Of a stretch of 29,979 nucleotides of DNA, positions 23,801-29,979 are shown in pieces. Source of the DNA: Chloroflexota bacterium (lineage in GTDB: Bacteria; Chloroflexota; Ktedonobacteria; Ktedonobacterales; Ktedonobacteraceae); the NCBI GenBank assembly GCA_902810755.1, contig CADDYT010000070.1, positions 1-29,979 of the forward strand, written 5' to 3'. Within the stretch, counting starts at the first letter, position 1. Every line of letters starts with the position of its first letter. The translations under genes and the position numbers were made by a program. Below the pieces are notes generated by a model. That model searched no databases. It saw nothing but the letters and a program-made list of their open reading frames with translations, and was not told the DNA's origin.

Positions 23801-24534
23801 ACGGCACGCTGTTATTGCAGGGACGCCAGATCATATGGCAGGTTGAGGGAGCCGTCTACGCCATCGATTCGCAGATGGGACAGATTGCATGGCGCAGGGC
23901 TTTCGGCAGCGACAACGCGCCCACGCTCTTGCGGGAAGAAACACAAATGGTAGAGACGAACAGCCTGCTACTCATTGCCCGCAGCCAGAGCGTCTACGCG
24001 ATTGATCCCGCCTCCGGCAATGTCCTGTGGACAGCGGCGATTCCAGGCTCCAGCCGGTCACAGTCGGCGAGCGGGCTGAGCATTAACGGCAATATCCTGC
24101 TGCTCTACGGCAACGCGCAGGTTCAGGCCATCAACCTCGCCAGCCGCAATCCCATCTGGACAAAAACGCTCCCGGCCCCCGTACATGCGCTGAAGGTCGC
24201 CGCCAGCGGCAGACAAATCTACGCGGCGACCGGCAGCAGCGGGGCCGGAGAGATGCTGATGGCCCTCGACAGCAAAACGGGCATCATACTCTGGCGTTTT
24301 CAGCCAGCAGGGCAGGCCATCTTCACCGGAGACATTAGCGAAGAGCAAAATATCCTGCTTGCTACCGCCTGCACATCCGAAACCGCCGCGCAAGTCTGTA
24401 CGCAGGAAAACCTGTATGCTTTGAATGCCGCAACCGGCGCGGTAAGCTGGCAGGCCGCCAGCATCTCAACTATCTCCATCAGCCCGGATGGCAGCTTGCT
24501 GCTTTTGCAGAAAGCGGGCAGGGCAGGGTCTTAA
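20821..24534 (+). CDS. Giant membrane protein with two PQQ-type beta-propeller regions
   Basis: 1237 residues, with CAGGAGGG upstream. Residues 1-320 are disordered: a Lys/Arg-rich start, then Asp/Glu/Pro/Thr-rich sequence with repeated PDTPRP, PDTPF and VDTPF units. A helix at about 326-346 (LATLALLVVFLTGSLLFW) anchors it. Region 360-730 has PQQ-like blade motifs (AYDLQHGVPRW, ALNSSTGALLW, ALNPGDGSPLW, ALDAATGKLHW, AYDADSGQPRW). Two helices follow at about 734-757 and 784-803, with a basic loop between them. Region 810-1237 has nine further motifs, for example LVDVQTGATRW, AVDQMSGQISW and AIDPASGNVLW. These blades resemble BamB/PQQ-dehydrogenase propellers but no dehydrogenase catalytic residues are seen. 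It may be a scaffold or sensor outside the cell. Function unknown. Confidence 0.87.
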   Translation: MPVEESDDTVKRPAVRPANRTGRKASDKGKKQRQKREQAGTNFISEAEQEPDLAIPATSALTDSIAASDSTTDAPAADTSVEQIDVSTTADREPAAIDTPTADDTEAAISESEQAVPALREALPDTHETPAADIVEPAGPVEQELHGIAVDTATLPPPDTPRPEIDASSTEDEEDSIPVGEVPPDTPFDAQPDTPRPDDGDELEPAASPVDTPFPVENESTADVEAPADITDPIDSEAADPVEVEGPDGEIDQVEASVEADNKPLADDEADRITAVPVSDLPLSWPEMDVAEAQPAQTPAIPSAEQPVPAPLGQGPVRKRETGRLRILATLALLVVFLTGSLLFWQDVNAPHLYISTLNPASGAVVTRADHGSGYNGEAVIAPAEGQSSVFFGLAGSQPSAQQVVELEQNGWQQTGQFSAPLAHGSLSVTEQGNLVIESEHGLEVTTSGGQLLWRMTGDLPARGEHTFRPAYDSTTLYTVKSAATGQIAAYDLQHGVPRWTTNLNDTLNYAPPLLPDGTMLYVAGDHAIFALNSSTGALLWTAPHAARTLLLSGAHPLLIAACADGLLALNPGDGSPLWTFYGQAGKMTASGVPSLTPTQFYQASATAATIYATGIAWKAPEIQPELWLYALDAATGKLHWSRQLAANLLSADAGRVFTPLAYSAQHLVILEQQQESGALLLAAYDADSGQPRWQTPFPHTGAASPLALSNNTLLFISIQTDSGSALATMTPLRLLWLATALVSLFGLLLLTFLILRARPHRPQTARKQLLHAWKAARAKRPSWKLAVITLLVVALAGVTSYTQLNQARGSVLLVDVQTGATRWQQAASTSTQALATGGQLSFLSVAGTANMRRVQAIDTNGATRWQTFASAGTFSIPAVPTQPGTLLLALSGHIPLPTAFAPADPAYPPPLDSLFILSLLNRNTGQPLWQNAVVTPDDQQSAAVLGADSHFIYIASQQTDGAAIQLVAVDQMSGQISWRVTGPPEPSSTSRDNGTLLLQGRQIIWQVEGAVYAIDSQMGQIAWRRAFGSDNAPTLLREETQMVETNSLLLIARSQSVYAIDPASGNVLWTAAIPGSSRSQSASGLSINGNILLLYGNAQVQAINLASRNPIWTKTLPAPVHALKVAASGRQIYAATGSSGAGEMLMALDSKTGIILWRFQPAGQAIFTGDISEEQNILLATACTSETAAQVCTQENLYALNAATGAVSWQAASISTISISPDGSLLLLQKAGRAGS

Positions 24535-24599
24535 CTGCGGCGCGTGCAGAACGTTTTCTCAATCGGCGCGGTAATGCTGCGAGCGTATGGGCGGCAGTT

Positions 24600-26363
24600 C
24601 TAAACCGCTTTCGCCCCTGCTCGCCGCGCCTGCAGGCGCAGCAGGCCCTTATCCAGCCTGATCTTCTTGCGCAAACGGTTGAAGAGCAGCAGGGCAAGCA
24701 GCAGGGCTTCAGCCGTTGCGGCAATTGAGAGGGCCAGAGGGATGGCGAGAATCAGGTATTTGCCGGTCAGTATTCTGATGAAGACGATGGTCAGGCCGAT
24801 ACGCGCCGCCAGCATCAGGATGTTGGTGCAGAGCGGAGTGAAGGTGTCCTTCAGCGAGTAGAGGCTTCTGGTGAGGAGCTGGCCTGCGACCTGGCCCGGC
24901 AGACCGACTGCGTAGCCGATGAGGGCGAGGCTGGTCAGCATAGTGGCGTGGTGGGTAAAGGCGCCGTGCTGGAAGAGAATACGGATGATTGGTCGCCCGA
25001 AGAGATAAAGGAACAGGGCGCAGGGAATGCTGACGAGGACGGAGCCGCCAACCACCGCCAGAATGGTCTGGCGCAGGCGCAGGTAGCGGCCCTTTGCCGC
25101 GTGCAGCGACATCTGCGGCAGGGCGGCCTGGGCAATGACGATCCCTACCAGCGTGACCGGCAGGGTAAAAAGCAGGTGCGCGTTATGCTGGGCGGCAAGG
25201 CTGTTGCGGTCCGGGTAATAGGAGATAAAGGCGGTATCCAGCACAACGGCGAAAGAGGCAACGGTGACGGAGAGGGCGTTGGGGCCGAGCATGCGCAGGG
25301 CTTCCCACAGGCCGGGCGCGCGCACATCCCAGACAAAACTATAGCGGAAGCCCTCTTTGAACAGCCCGAAGCCCTGCACCAGCGCCTGCAAGGCGGCGGC
25401 GGCCAGCACGCCACAGGTCGGGCCATAAATGCCCACGCCCGGCACGGCCAGACTGACCAGCAAACCGCCGATGATGCCCAGATTGTAGACGGCAATAGCG
25501 AGAGCGGGCAGGAGAAATTGTCGCCTGCTGCTCAAAACGGCGCCCGCTACCGTGCCTGCACCCAGGATAAGCGGTTGCAGCAGCATGATGCGGGTGAGGG
25601 CAACCACCTTTGCCTGCTCAGCAGCAGAATAGCCGGGGACGAGTAGACGGCTGACAAAGGTCGGAGCGATAAACTCGCCGACCAGAACGACAATGGTCAG
25701 GATGACCAGCAACAGGTTCAGCACCAGGCTGGCAAGCCGCCACACCTCTCGCTCCCCCTGACTGCGTTCGTGAGAGACAAAGACAGGAATCAGGGCATTG
25801 CTCAACGCGCCGCTGGTGACGAGATCAAAGAGCGTCTCCGGGACGCGCGCGGCGGCAAGATAGGCGGCGGCTTCCGGCCCGGTGCCGAAGAGGGCGTTGA
25901 ACAGCGTCTGGCGCACCAGCCCCAGCCCACGCGAGGCAAGATAGGCGGTGATGAGCAGGGCCATCGCTTCCACAATGCTGAAATGCCGCAGGGCAACGTC
26001 ATTGCCAGGCCGGAAATTGTGCAGGTTAAACCGAAATATGCGCAGCCATCGATACTTACGGTAAAGCGATATGTCAGGGATTGCGCCCGCATTACCCACA
26101 TTACCTGCATCACCCGCGCCATTCGCTTCAGTCATAACAGCCGTGCTGGTCACACCGGCAGCTCCATCACCTGCATTGACTCCCCCCGTTCCTTCAATTT
26201 CCTCGACCGCTCCGGCCACTGATTGCCGACCGTCTTCCGGCTCGCTCACCCCATCCTGCGGGCGCTCCTCAACCCCAACTGCAACAGCAGTCGCCTGCTG
26301 TGATTGATCTTTTTCTAAAGATGTTATTACCTGTTTCTGTTTCCGTCTCTGCGAATTTCCCAC
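24600..26363 (-). CDS. murJ: MurJ/MviN-type lipid II flippase
   Basis: 587 residues from a GTG start at 26363 (GAGAGA just upstream). About 100 residues of polar, Gly/Glu/Ala-rich sequence precede the first helix. The rest is polytopic with about 14 helices. Family signatures are visible: ITAYLASRGLGLVRQTLFNALFGTGPEA, ARVPETLFDLVTSGALSNALIPVFV, and LLQPLILGAGTVAGAVLSSRRQFLLPA. These belong to MurJ/MviN in the MOP superfamily, which flips the lipid-linked peptidoglycan precursor outward. Basic residues in the core that bind the pyrophosphate are probable but cannot be placed exactly. The basic C-terminus is KKIRLDKGLLRLQARRAG. It converges with the propeller gene (65-nt gap), where no clear terminator is seen. 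Confidence 0.88.
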   Translation of the reverse strand: MGNSQRRKQKQVITSLEKDQSQQATAVAVGVEERPQDGVSEPEDGRQSVAGAVEEIEGTGGVNAGDGAAGVTSTAVMTEANGAGDAGNVGNAGAIPDISLYRKYRWLRIFRFNLHNFRPGNDVALRHFSIVEAMALLITAYLASRGLGLVRQTLFNALFGTGPEAAAYLAAARVPETLFDLVTSGALSNALIPVFVSHERSQGEREVWRLASLVLNLLLVILTIVVLVGEFIAPTFVSRLLVPGYSAAEQAKVVALTRIMLLQPLILGAGTVAGAVLSSRRQFLLPALAIAVYNLGIIGGLLVSLAVPGVGIYGPTCGVLAAAALQALVQGFGLFKEGFRYSFVWDVRAPGLWEALRMLGPNALSVTVASFAVVLDTAFISYYPDRNSLAAQHNAHLLFTLPVTLVGIVIAQAALPQMSLHAAKGRYLRLRQTILAVVGGSVLVSIPCALFLYLFGRPIIRILFQHGAFTHHATMLTSLALIGYAVGLPGQVAGQLLTRSLYSLKDTFTPLCTNILMLAARIGLTIVFIRILTGKYLILAIPLALSIAATAEALLLALLLFNRLRKKIRLDKGLLRLQARRAGAKAV

Positions 26364-26483
26364 ATTTATCTCTCTTCAGGCTATAAAACGCTGTCTATTG
26401 TTGCAACGTTTATCTTATCCTGACATGGCTGCCACCTGTTCAAAAAGTACTATCCGACTGACAGACCCGCCCGCGCAAACCCA

Positions 26484-26513
26484 TTGACGAGATCAAGCAT
26501 TGCTTGTTATAGT
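26484..26513 (+). promoter_or_regulatory. Promoter with a palindrome in its spacer, R-M locus
   Basis: TTGACG (26484-26489), 18 nt, TATAGT (26508-26513), each 5 of 6. The spacer contains the perfect palindrome CAAGCA-T-TGCTTG (26494-26506), lying between the boxes where a repressor or MerR-like activator could act. It drives the methyltransferase remnant and the type IIG gene. Confidence 0.55.
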
Positions 26514-26544
26514 AAGGCGTACAACACTCAAAGAGGATAGTGAG

Positions 26545-26939
26545 ATGATTTGCGAGGATGAGCTGATGAAAACGGCTCCTGATATCTCCGATATTTTCAG
26601 GAAGTATGTGAGAGAGCGGGAACTATCGCCGCTGTTCTTACAGGGTGATGCCCTGTCCCTCTTGCAACAGTTGCCAGACGAGTCAATTGATTGCTGCATG
26701 ACCAGCCCGCCATACTGGAATAAGCGGCAGTATCAGAATGGCGGTATCGGGCTGGAAGCGGATTACCGGGCATATATCGCAGACCTGACAGAGGTTTGCG
26801 CGGCCCGCCAGATGGCATCGTCCTCGACCCCTTCTGCGGCACCGGCACTACTACGCTGGTCGCGCGCAAACTATCCAGAAAGTCAATAGGCATAGACATC
26901 TCAAAAGAGTATCTGCAAATCGCCGAGGGAAGAAATTGA
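26545..26939 (+). pseudogene. Broken beta-class DNA methyltransferase
   Basis: The ATG at 26545 has AGAGG upstream. The first frame gives LFLQGDALSLLQQLPDESID and the catalytic motif IV TSPPYW (residues 53-58), then GIGLEADYRAYIADLTEV. From about 26802 the matching sequence continues in another frame: GPPDGIVLDPFCGTGTTTLVARKLSRKSIGIDIS, quoted here by its SAM motif I, DPFCGTGTTT. It ends at TGA 26937-26939. Motif IV before motif I is the beta-class order of N4-cytosine or N6-adenine methyltransferases. The central region, usually 100-200 residues, is missing and the reading frame is broken near 26795-26802, so it is an internal deletion. Its last codons overlap the start of the type IIG gene. 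Confidence 0.82.
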
Positions 26940-29900
26940 AATCACAACCATATAGCAACCAGCAGCTTTTTTCAGATCATTATCTGGATGTGTTTTTGCC
27001 GCAGAGGGAGGAGTGGCAGGGTCTGACTCAAGAGGCGAAGCCGGTGATGCAGAGGATTGGAGAGCTGTTCGGGAGGTACAGGCCCAGCGATAAGGAGGCG
27101 CAGGTGGAGCGGGAGTTTATCCGGCCTGTGCTGGAATTGCTGGGGCATACGTTTGAGGTGCAGGCTTCGCTGGCGACGCCGGACGGGACGAAGTCGCCGG
27201 ATTATGTGTTTTACCGCGATGAGGAGGCGTTGCAGGCGGCGAAGGGCAAGAAGCTGACGGATACGCTGCTGCAGGCAGGGGCCTTCGCGGTTGGCGACGC
27301 GAAATACTGGGATTGCCCGCTGGATGTTGCCATGAAGGGCAGGAGCGGCGATCCATTTACCAACAAGAATCCGTCGTACCAGATCGCGTTCTACATGCAA
27401 CATAGCGGCCTGGAATGGGGCATTTTGACGAATGGGCGGCTGTGGCGGCTTTATCATAAGAGCAACGCGCATAAGTTAGACCACTTTTATGAGGTTGATC
27501 TGCCCGCGCTGCTGGCAGGCGGCAGCGTCGAGGATTTTCTGTATTTCTATGCCTTCTTCCGCCGCGCCGCCTTCAATGCGCACCCGCTCGGCGTCTCGGC
27601 CATTTTGCGCGAGAGCATTGAGTACGCGCAGGGCATCGGGGCTTCTCTGCGCGAGCAGGTGTATCAGGCGCTGCGGCATATCGCGCAGGGCTTTCTGGAT
27701 TATCCTTCCAACCATCTTTCAGCCGATAATCCTGAGACGCTGAAGGAGATTTATGATAACGCGCTGATTATCCTCTATCGCCTGCTGTTTATTCTCTATG
27801 CCGAGGCCCGCAACCTGCTGCCCGTATATGATAGCGACCTGTATCTGGAGAACTACAGCCTGCGCGCCCTCGCTCACGCTGCGGCGGATAACCTGAACGC
27901 GGGGCGTATCCTGCGCTCTAACAGCACCAATCTCTACCACGCTTTCAAGCAGTTGTGCGCGTATATCGATGCCGGTGATCCGCCGCTCAAGATTTCGACC
28001 TTTAACGGCGGCCTCTTTGACCCTGCGCGGCACGCGTTTATCGAGCGCAACCAGATCGGCGATGCGCGCTTCCAGCAGGCCATCGATATGCTGGCTCGCG
28101 TCAACGGGCAGTTTATCGATTATCGCGACCTCTCGGTGCGGCACCTGGGAACAATCTACGAGGGGCTGCTGGAATATCACCTTGAGCGGGCGCAGGAGCC
28201 GCGTGATGGCTGGACGATTGAGCTGCTGACCGAACGGGGCGAGCGCAAGGCGACGGGCAGCTATTATACCCCTGACTACATCGTCAAATATATCGTTGAT
28301 GAGACGCTGGGGCCGGTATTGAAGGCGGCGGTGGAACAGGCAGGGAATGAGAAGGCGCGCGCGGAGGCGGTGCTGGCAATCAAGGTGCTGGACCCGGCGA
28401 TGGGCAGCGGGCATTTTCTGGTTGAGGCGACTGAATATATCGCCCGTTTCCTGGTGGAGATGAACGCGCAGGCGGAGAAGGCGAGCAGGGAGACCGACCT
28501 GGCTTACTGGAAACGGCGCGTCGTGCAATCCTGCATCTACGGCGTTGACCTGAACCCGCTGGCGGTGGAACTCGCCAAGCTCTCGCTCTGGCTCAGCACG
28601 GTAGCGCGCGACCGCCCGCTCTCGTTCCTCGACCACCACCTGCGCACGGGCAACGCCCTGCTCGGCGCGCGCATGGCCGATCTCGCCGTCGCGCCCAACA
28701 GCAGCGGGACAGCGCGCAAGGCGAAAAAGCAGGAGACGCCGCAGGAGCAGCTTTCGCTCTTCGACGACGAAGCCTTCCGCCAGAACATCACCAGCGCGGT
28801 CAACCTGATGTGGCTGGTGGAAGACAGCCCGGCGCAGACGGTCGCGCAGGTCAAGGAGCAGGAGCAGTTATACGCCGATATGCGTCAGGGGCTGACCGGC
28901 AAATACGGCAGTATCGCCAACCTCTTCATGGCCCACTACTACGGCATCAGCGTTGACCCGAAGCTCTGGAAGCCGCTCTTCGACTTCGCTACAGGTCGCC
29001 TGCTGGCCGCGCCGTCGCAATTTCAGGAGTGGCTCGACGCCGCCAGCGCGCTGGCAGGCCAGCAGCGCACGCGCTTCTTCCACTGGGAACTGGAATTTCC
29101 CGAAGTCTTCTTCGATAAACACGGGCAGCCAAAGCGCGAACGGGCCGGCTTCGACGCCGTCATCGGCAACCCGCCCTGGATACGGCAGGAGTCCTTCAGC
29201 GAGGACAAGCCCGCGCTCAAACAACTCTACAGCGTCTATCACGGCGTGGCCGACCTCTCCACCTACTTTGTGGAGCTTGGCAACAGCTTTCTCAAGGAAG
29301 GCGGGCGTTTCGGCTTCATCATCCCCAACAAGTTTGTGCGCGCCAACTACGGCGGCGCGCTGCGCAACTTCCTGAGCAGCCGCGTCCGCCTCGAACGGCT
29401 GGTGGATTTCGGCGACCTGCCCGTCTTCGCCGAGGCCGTCACCTACCCCCTGATCGTGTTGACCACAAAGCAGGCCCCCGACGGCTCCCCCGTCAAATAC
29501 ACCCATCTTGAACAACTCCAACCCGACGCCCTCGCCGCCAGCATCGCGCAGGGCGAAACGCAGCTCTCGCCCGCCCTGCTCGGCGAAAGCCACTGGTCGC
29601 TCTCCGGCGCCGACAAACAGGCCATCGTCGAAAAAATGCGCTCCCTCAGCACTCAATTAGGGGAATATACCGATTCCAGAATCCTCTATGGCATCAAAAC
29701 GGGCCTCAACGAAGCCTTCGTCATCGACCGCGCCACCCGCGACGCCCTCATCGCCGCCGACCCGAAAAGCGCCGAGATCATCAAACCCTTCCTTGTCGGC
29801 GAAGATGTGAAACGCTACCACGCGGAACATAAGGGACGGTACATCATTCTCAGCAAAATTGGCACACCCATCGACCGCTATCCGGCCATCTTTGCCCACC

Positions 29901-29979
29901 TGCAACGCTATCAGGAGAAACTGGAAAAACGCTGGGACAAAGGCAACCACTGGTGGGAACTGCGCGCCTGCGATTATTA
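26936..29979 (+). CDS. Type IIG restriction-modification enzyme (Eco57I-like), 5' part
   Basis: The reading frame runs from a TTG at 26936 (GAGGGA 5 nt upstream, overlapping the previous TGA) through the right edge, 1014 codons without a stop; the 3' end is outside. The N-terminal domain has PD-(D/E)xK nuclease residues: SPDYVF (Asp about 89) and VGDAKYWD (Asp121, Lys123). Helical middle: IYDNALIILYRLLFILYAEARNLLP. The methyltransferase core has GSYYTPDYIVKYIV, SAM motif I LDPAMGSGHFLVEA (Asp486), YGVDLNPLAVELAKLSLWL, and the catalytic NPPW (from residue 745) in VIGNPPWIRQES. The C-terminal TaqI-like target-recognition part begins after FIIPNKFVRANYGG. Such enzymes methylate N6-adenine and cut DNA in one chain. 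An intact methyltransferase partner is absent here. Confidence 0.92.
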   Translation, partial: MKSQPYSNQQLFSDHYLDVFLPQREEWQGLTQEAKPVMQRIGELFGRYRPSDKEAQVEREFIRPVLELLGHTFEVQASLATPDGTKSPDYVFYRDEEALQAAKGKKLTDTLLQAGAFAVGDAKYWDCPLDVAMKGRSGDPFTNKNPSYQIAFYMQHSGLEWGILTNGRLWRLYHKSNAHKLDHFYEVDLPALLAGGSVEDFLYFYAFFRRAAFNAHPLGVSAILRESIEYAQGIGASLREQVYQALRHIAQGFLDYPSNHLSADNPETLKEIYDNALIILYRLLFILYAEARNLLPVYDSDLYLENYSLRALAHAAADNLNAGRILRSNSTNLYHAFKQLCAYIDAGDPPLKISTFNGGLFDPARHAFIERNQIGDARFQQAIDMLARVNGQFIDYRDLSVRHLGTIYEGLLEYHLERAQEPRDGWTIELLTERGERKATGSYYTPDYIVKYIVDETLGPVLKAAVEQAGNEKARAEAVLAIKVLDPAMGSGHFLVEATEYIARFLVEMNAQAEKASRETDLAYWKRRVVQSCIYGVDLNPLAVELAKLSLWLSTVARDRPLSFLDHHLRTGNALLGARMADLAVAPNSSGTARKAKKQETPQEQLSLFDDEAFRQNITSAVNLMWLVEDSPAQTVAQVKEQEQLYADMRQGLTGKYGSIANLFMAHYYGISVDPKLWKPLFDFATGRLLAAPSQFQEWLDAASALAGQQRTRFFHWELEFPEVFFDKHGQPKRERAGFDAVIGNPPWIRQESFSEDKPALKQLYSVYHGVADLSTYFVELGNSFLKEGGRFGFIIPNKFVRANYGGALRNFLSSRVRLERLVDFGDLPVFAEAVTYPLIVLTTKQAPDGSPVKYTHLEQLQPDALAASIAQGETQLSPALLGESHWSLSGADKQAIVEKMRSLSTQLGEYTDSRILYGIKTGLNEAFVIDRATRDALIAADPKSAEIIKPFLVGEDVKRYHAEHKGRYIILSKIGTPIDRYPAIFAHLQRYQEKLEKRWDKGNHWWELRACDY

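Noticed and set aside
27719..28639. Leftward 306-codon ORF inside the type IIG gene
   Set aside because: The rightward frame holds nuclease and methyltransferase motifs in order; the leftward one has none.

Overview
The window looks like a chromosomal segment of a high-GC soil or thermophilic bacterium, most likely Chloroflexota of the Ktedonobacteria type. This rests on the gene mix: a DUF2079 membrane protein, a membrane-tethered multi-repeat PQQ-propeller protein, mercury genes with a CcdA/TlpA-like pair, and many GTG/TTG starts. Taxonomy is inferred from gene style; no rRNA or marker gene is present.

Layout. (a) 1-4711: a rightward mercury-resistance operon: a MerF/MerT-like transporter (5' end cut by the window), a 40-residue membrane peptide with a Cys-Cys pair, a MerE-like transporter, mercuric reductase merA, organomercurial lyase merB, a membrane-anchored TlpA-like thiol-disulfide protein and a CcdA-like membrane electron carrier. 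Several genes overlap at stop/start. (b) 4712-6992: a second mer-type unit with its own promoter and an ArsR-like palindrome. It encodes a merA copy cut after about 190 codons, overlapping a glutathione-reductase-like flavoprotein. (c) 6993-7935: a scar with a membrane-protein fragment and an IS630-type transposase relic. (d) 7936-13312: a DUF2079 protein carrying a 31-bp perfect inverted repeat inside its coding region, a ring-cleaving dioxygenase/glyoxalase, a DinB-like protein, a DUF6624-like protein and an anchored extracytoplasmic protein of unknown function. (e) 13388-15981: a TetR regulator and a DHA2-type MFS exporter whose promoters share TTAGTTA-type operator sequence. (f) 16044-17050: a palindromic repeat and a membrane-tethered acidic-linker zincin. 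(g) 20678-17061, leftward: LysR, acyl-CoA dehydrogenase, MaoC hydratase and CitE-like CoA lyase, forming a probable C4/C5 dicarboxyl-CoA catabolic operon. (h) 20821-24534: a 1237-residue protein with a disordered acidic N-terminus and two PQQ-type propeller regions separated by membrane helices. (i) 26363-24600, leftward: MurJ-type lipid II flippase. (j) 26484-29979: a restriction-modification locus with a broken beta-class DNA methyltransferase overlapping a type IIG (Eco57I-like) enzyme that runs off the right edge.

How the genes fit together. In the mercury operon MerB would cleave C-Hg bonds, the small Cys-containing membrane proteins would import Hg(II), and MerA would reduce it to Hg(0). 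The CcdA/TlpA-like pair could pass electrons outward to keep surface thiols reduced; that role is an inference. The TetR/MFS pair looks like a self-regulated drug-efflux unit. The CoA-ester operon resembles itaconate or methylmalyl/citramalyl-CoA degradation sets but lacks a CoA-transferase in the window. No tRNA, rRNA or CRISPR array was seen.
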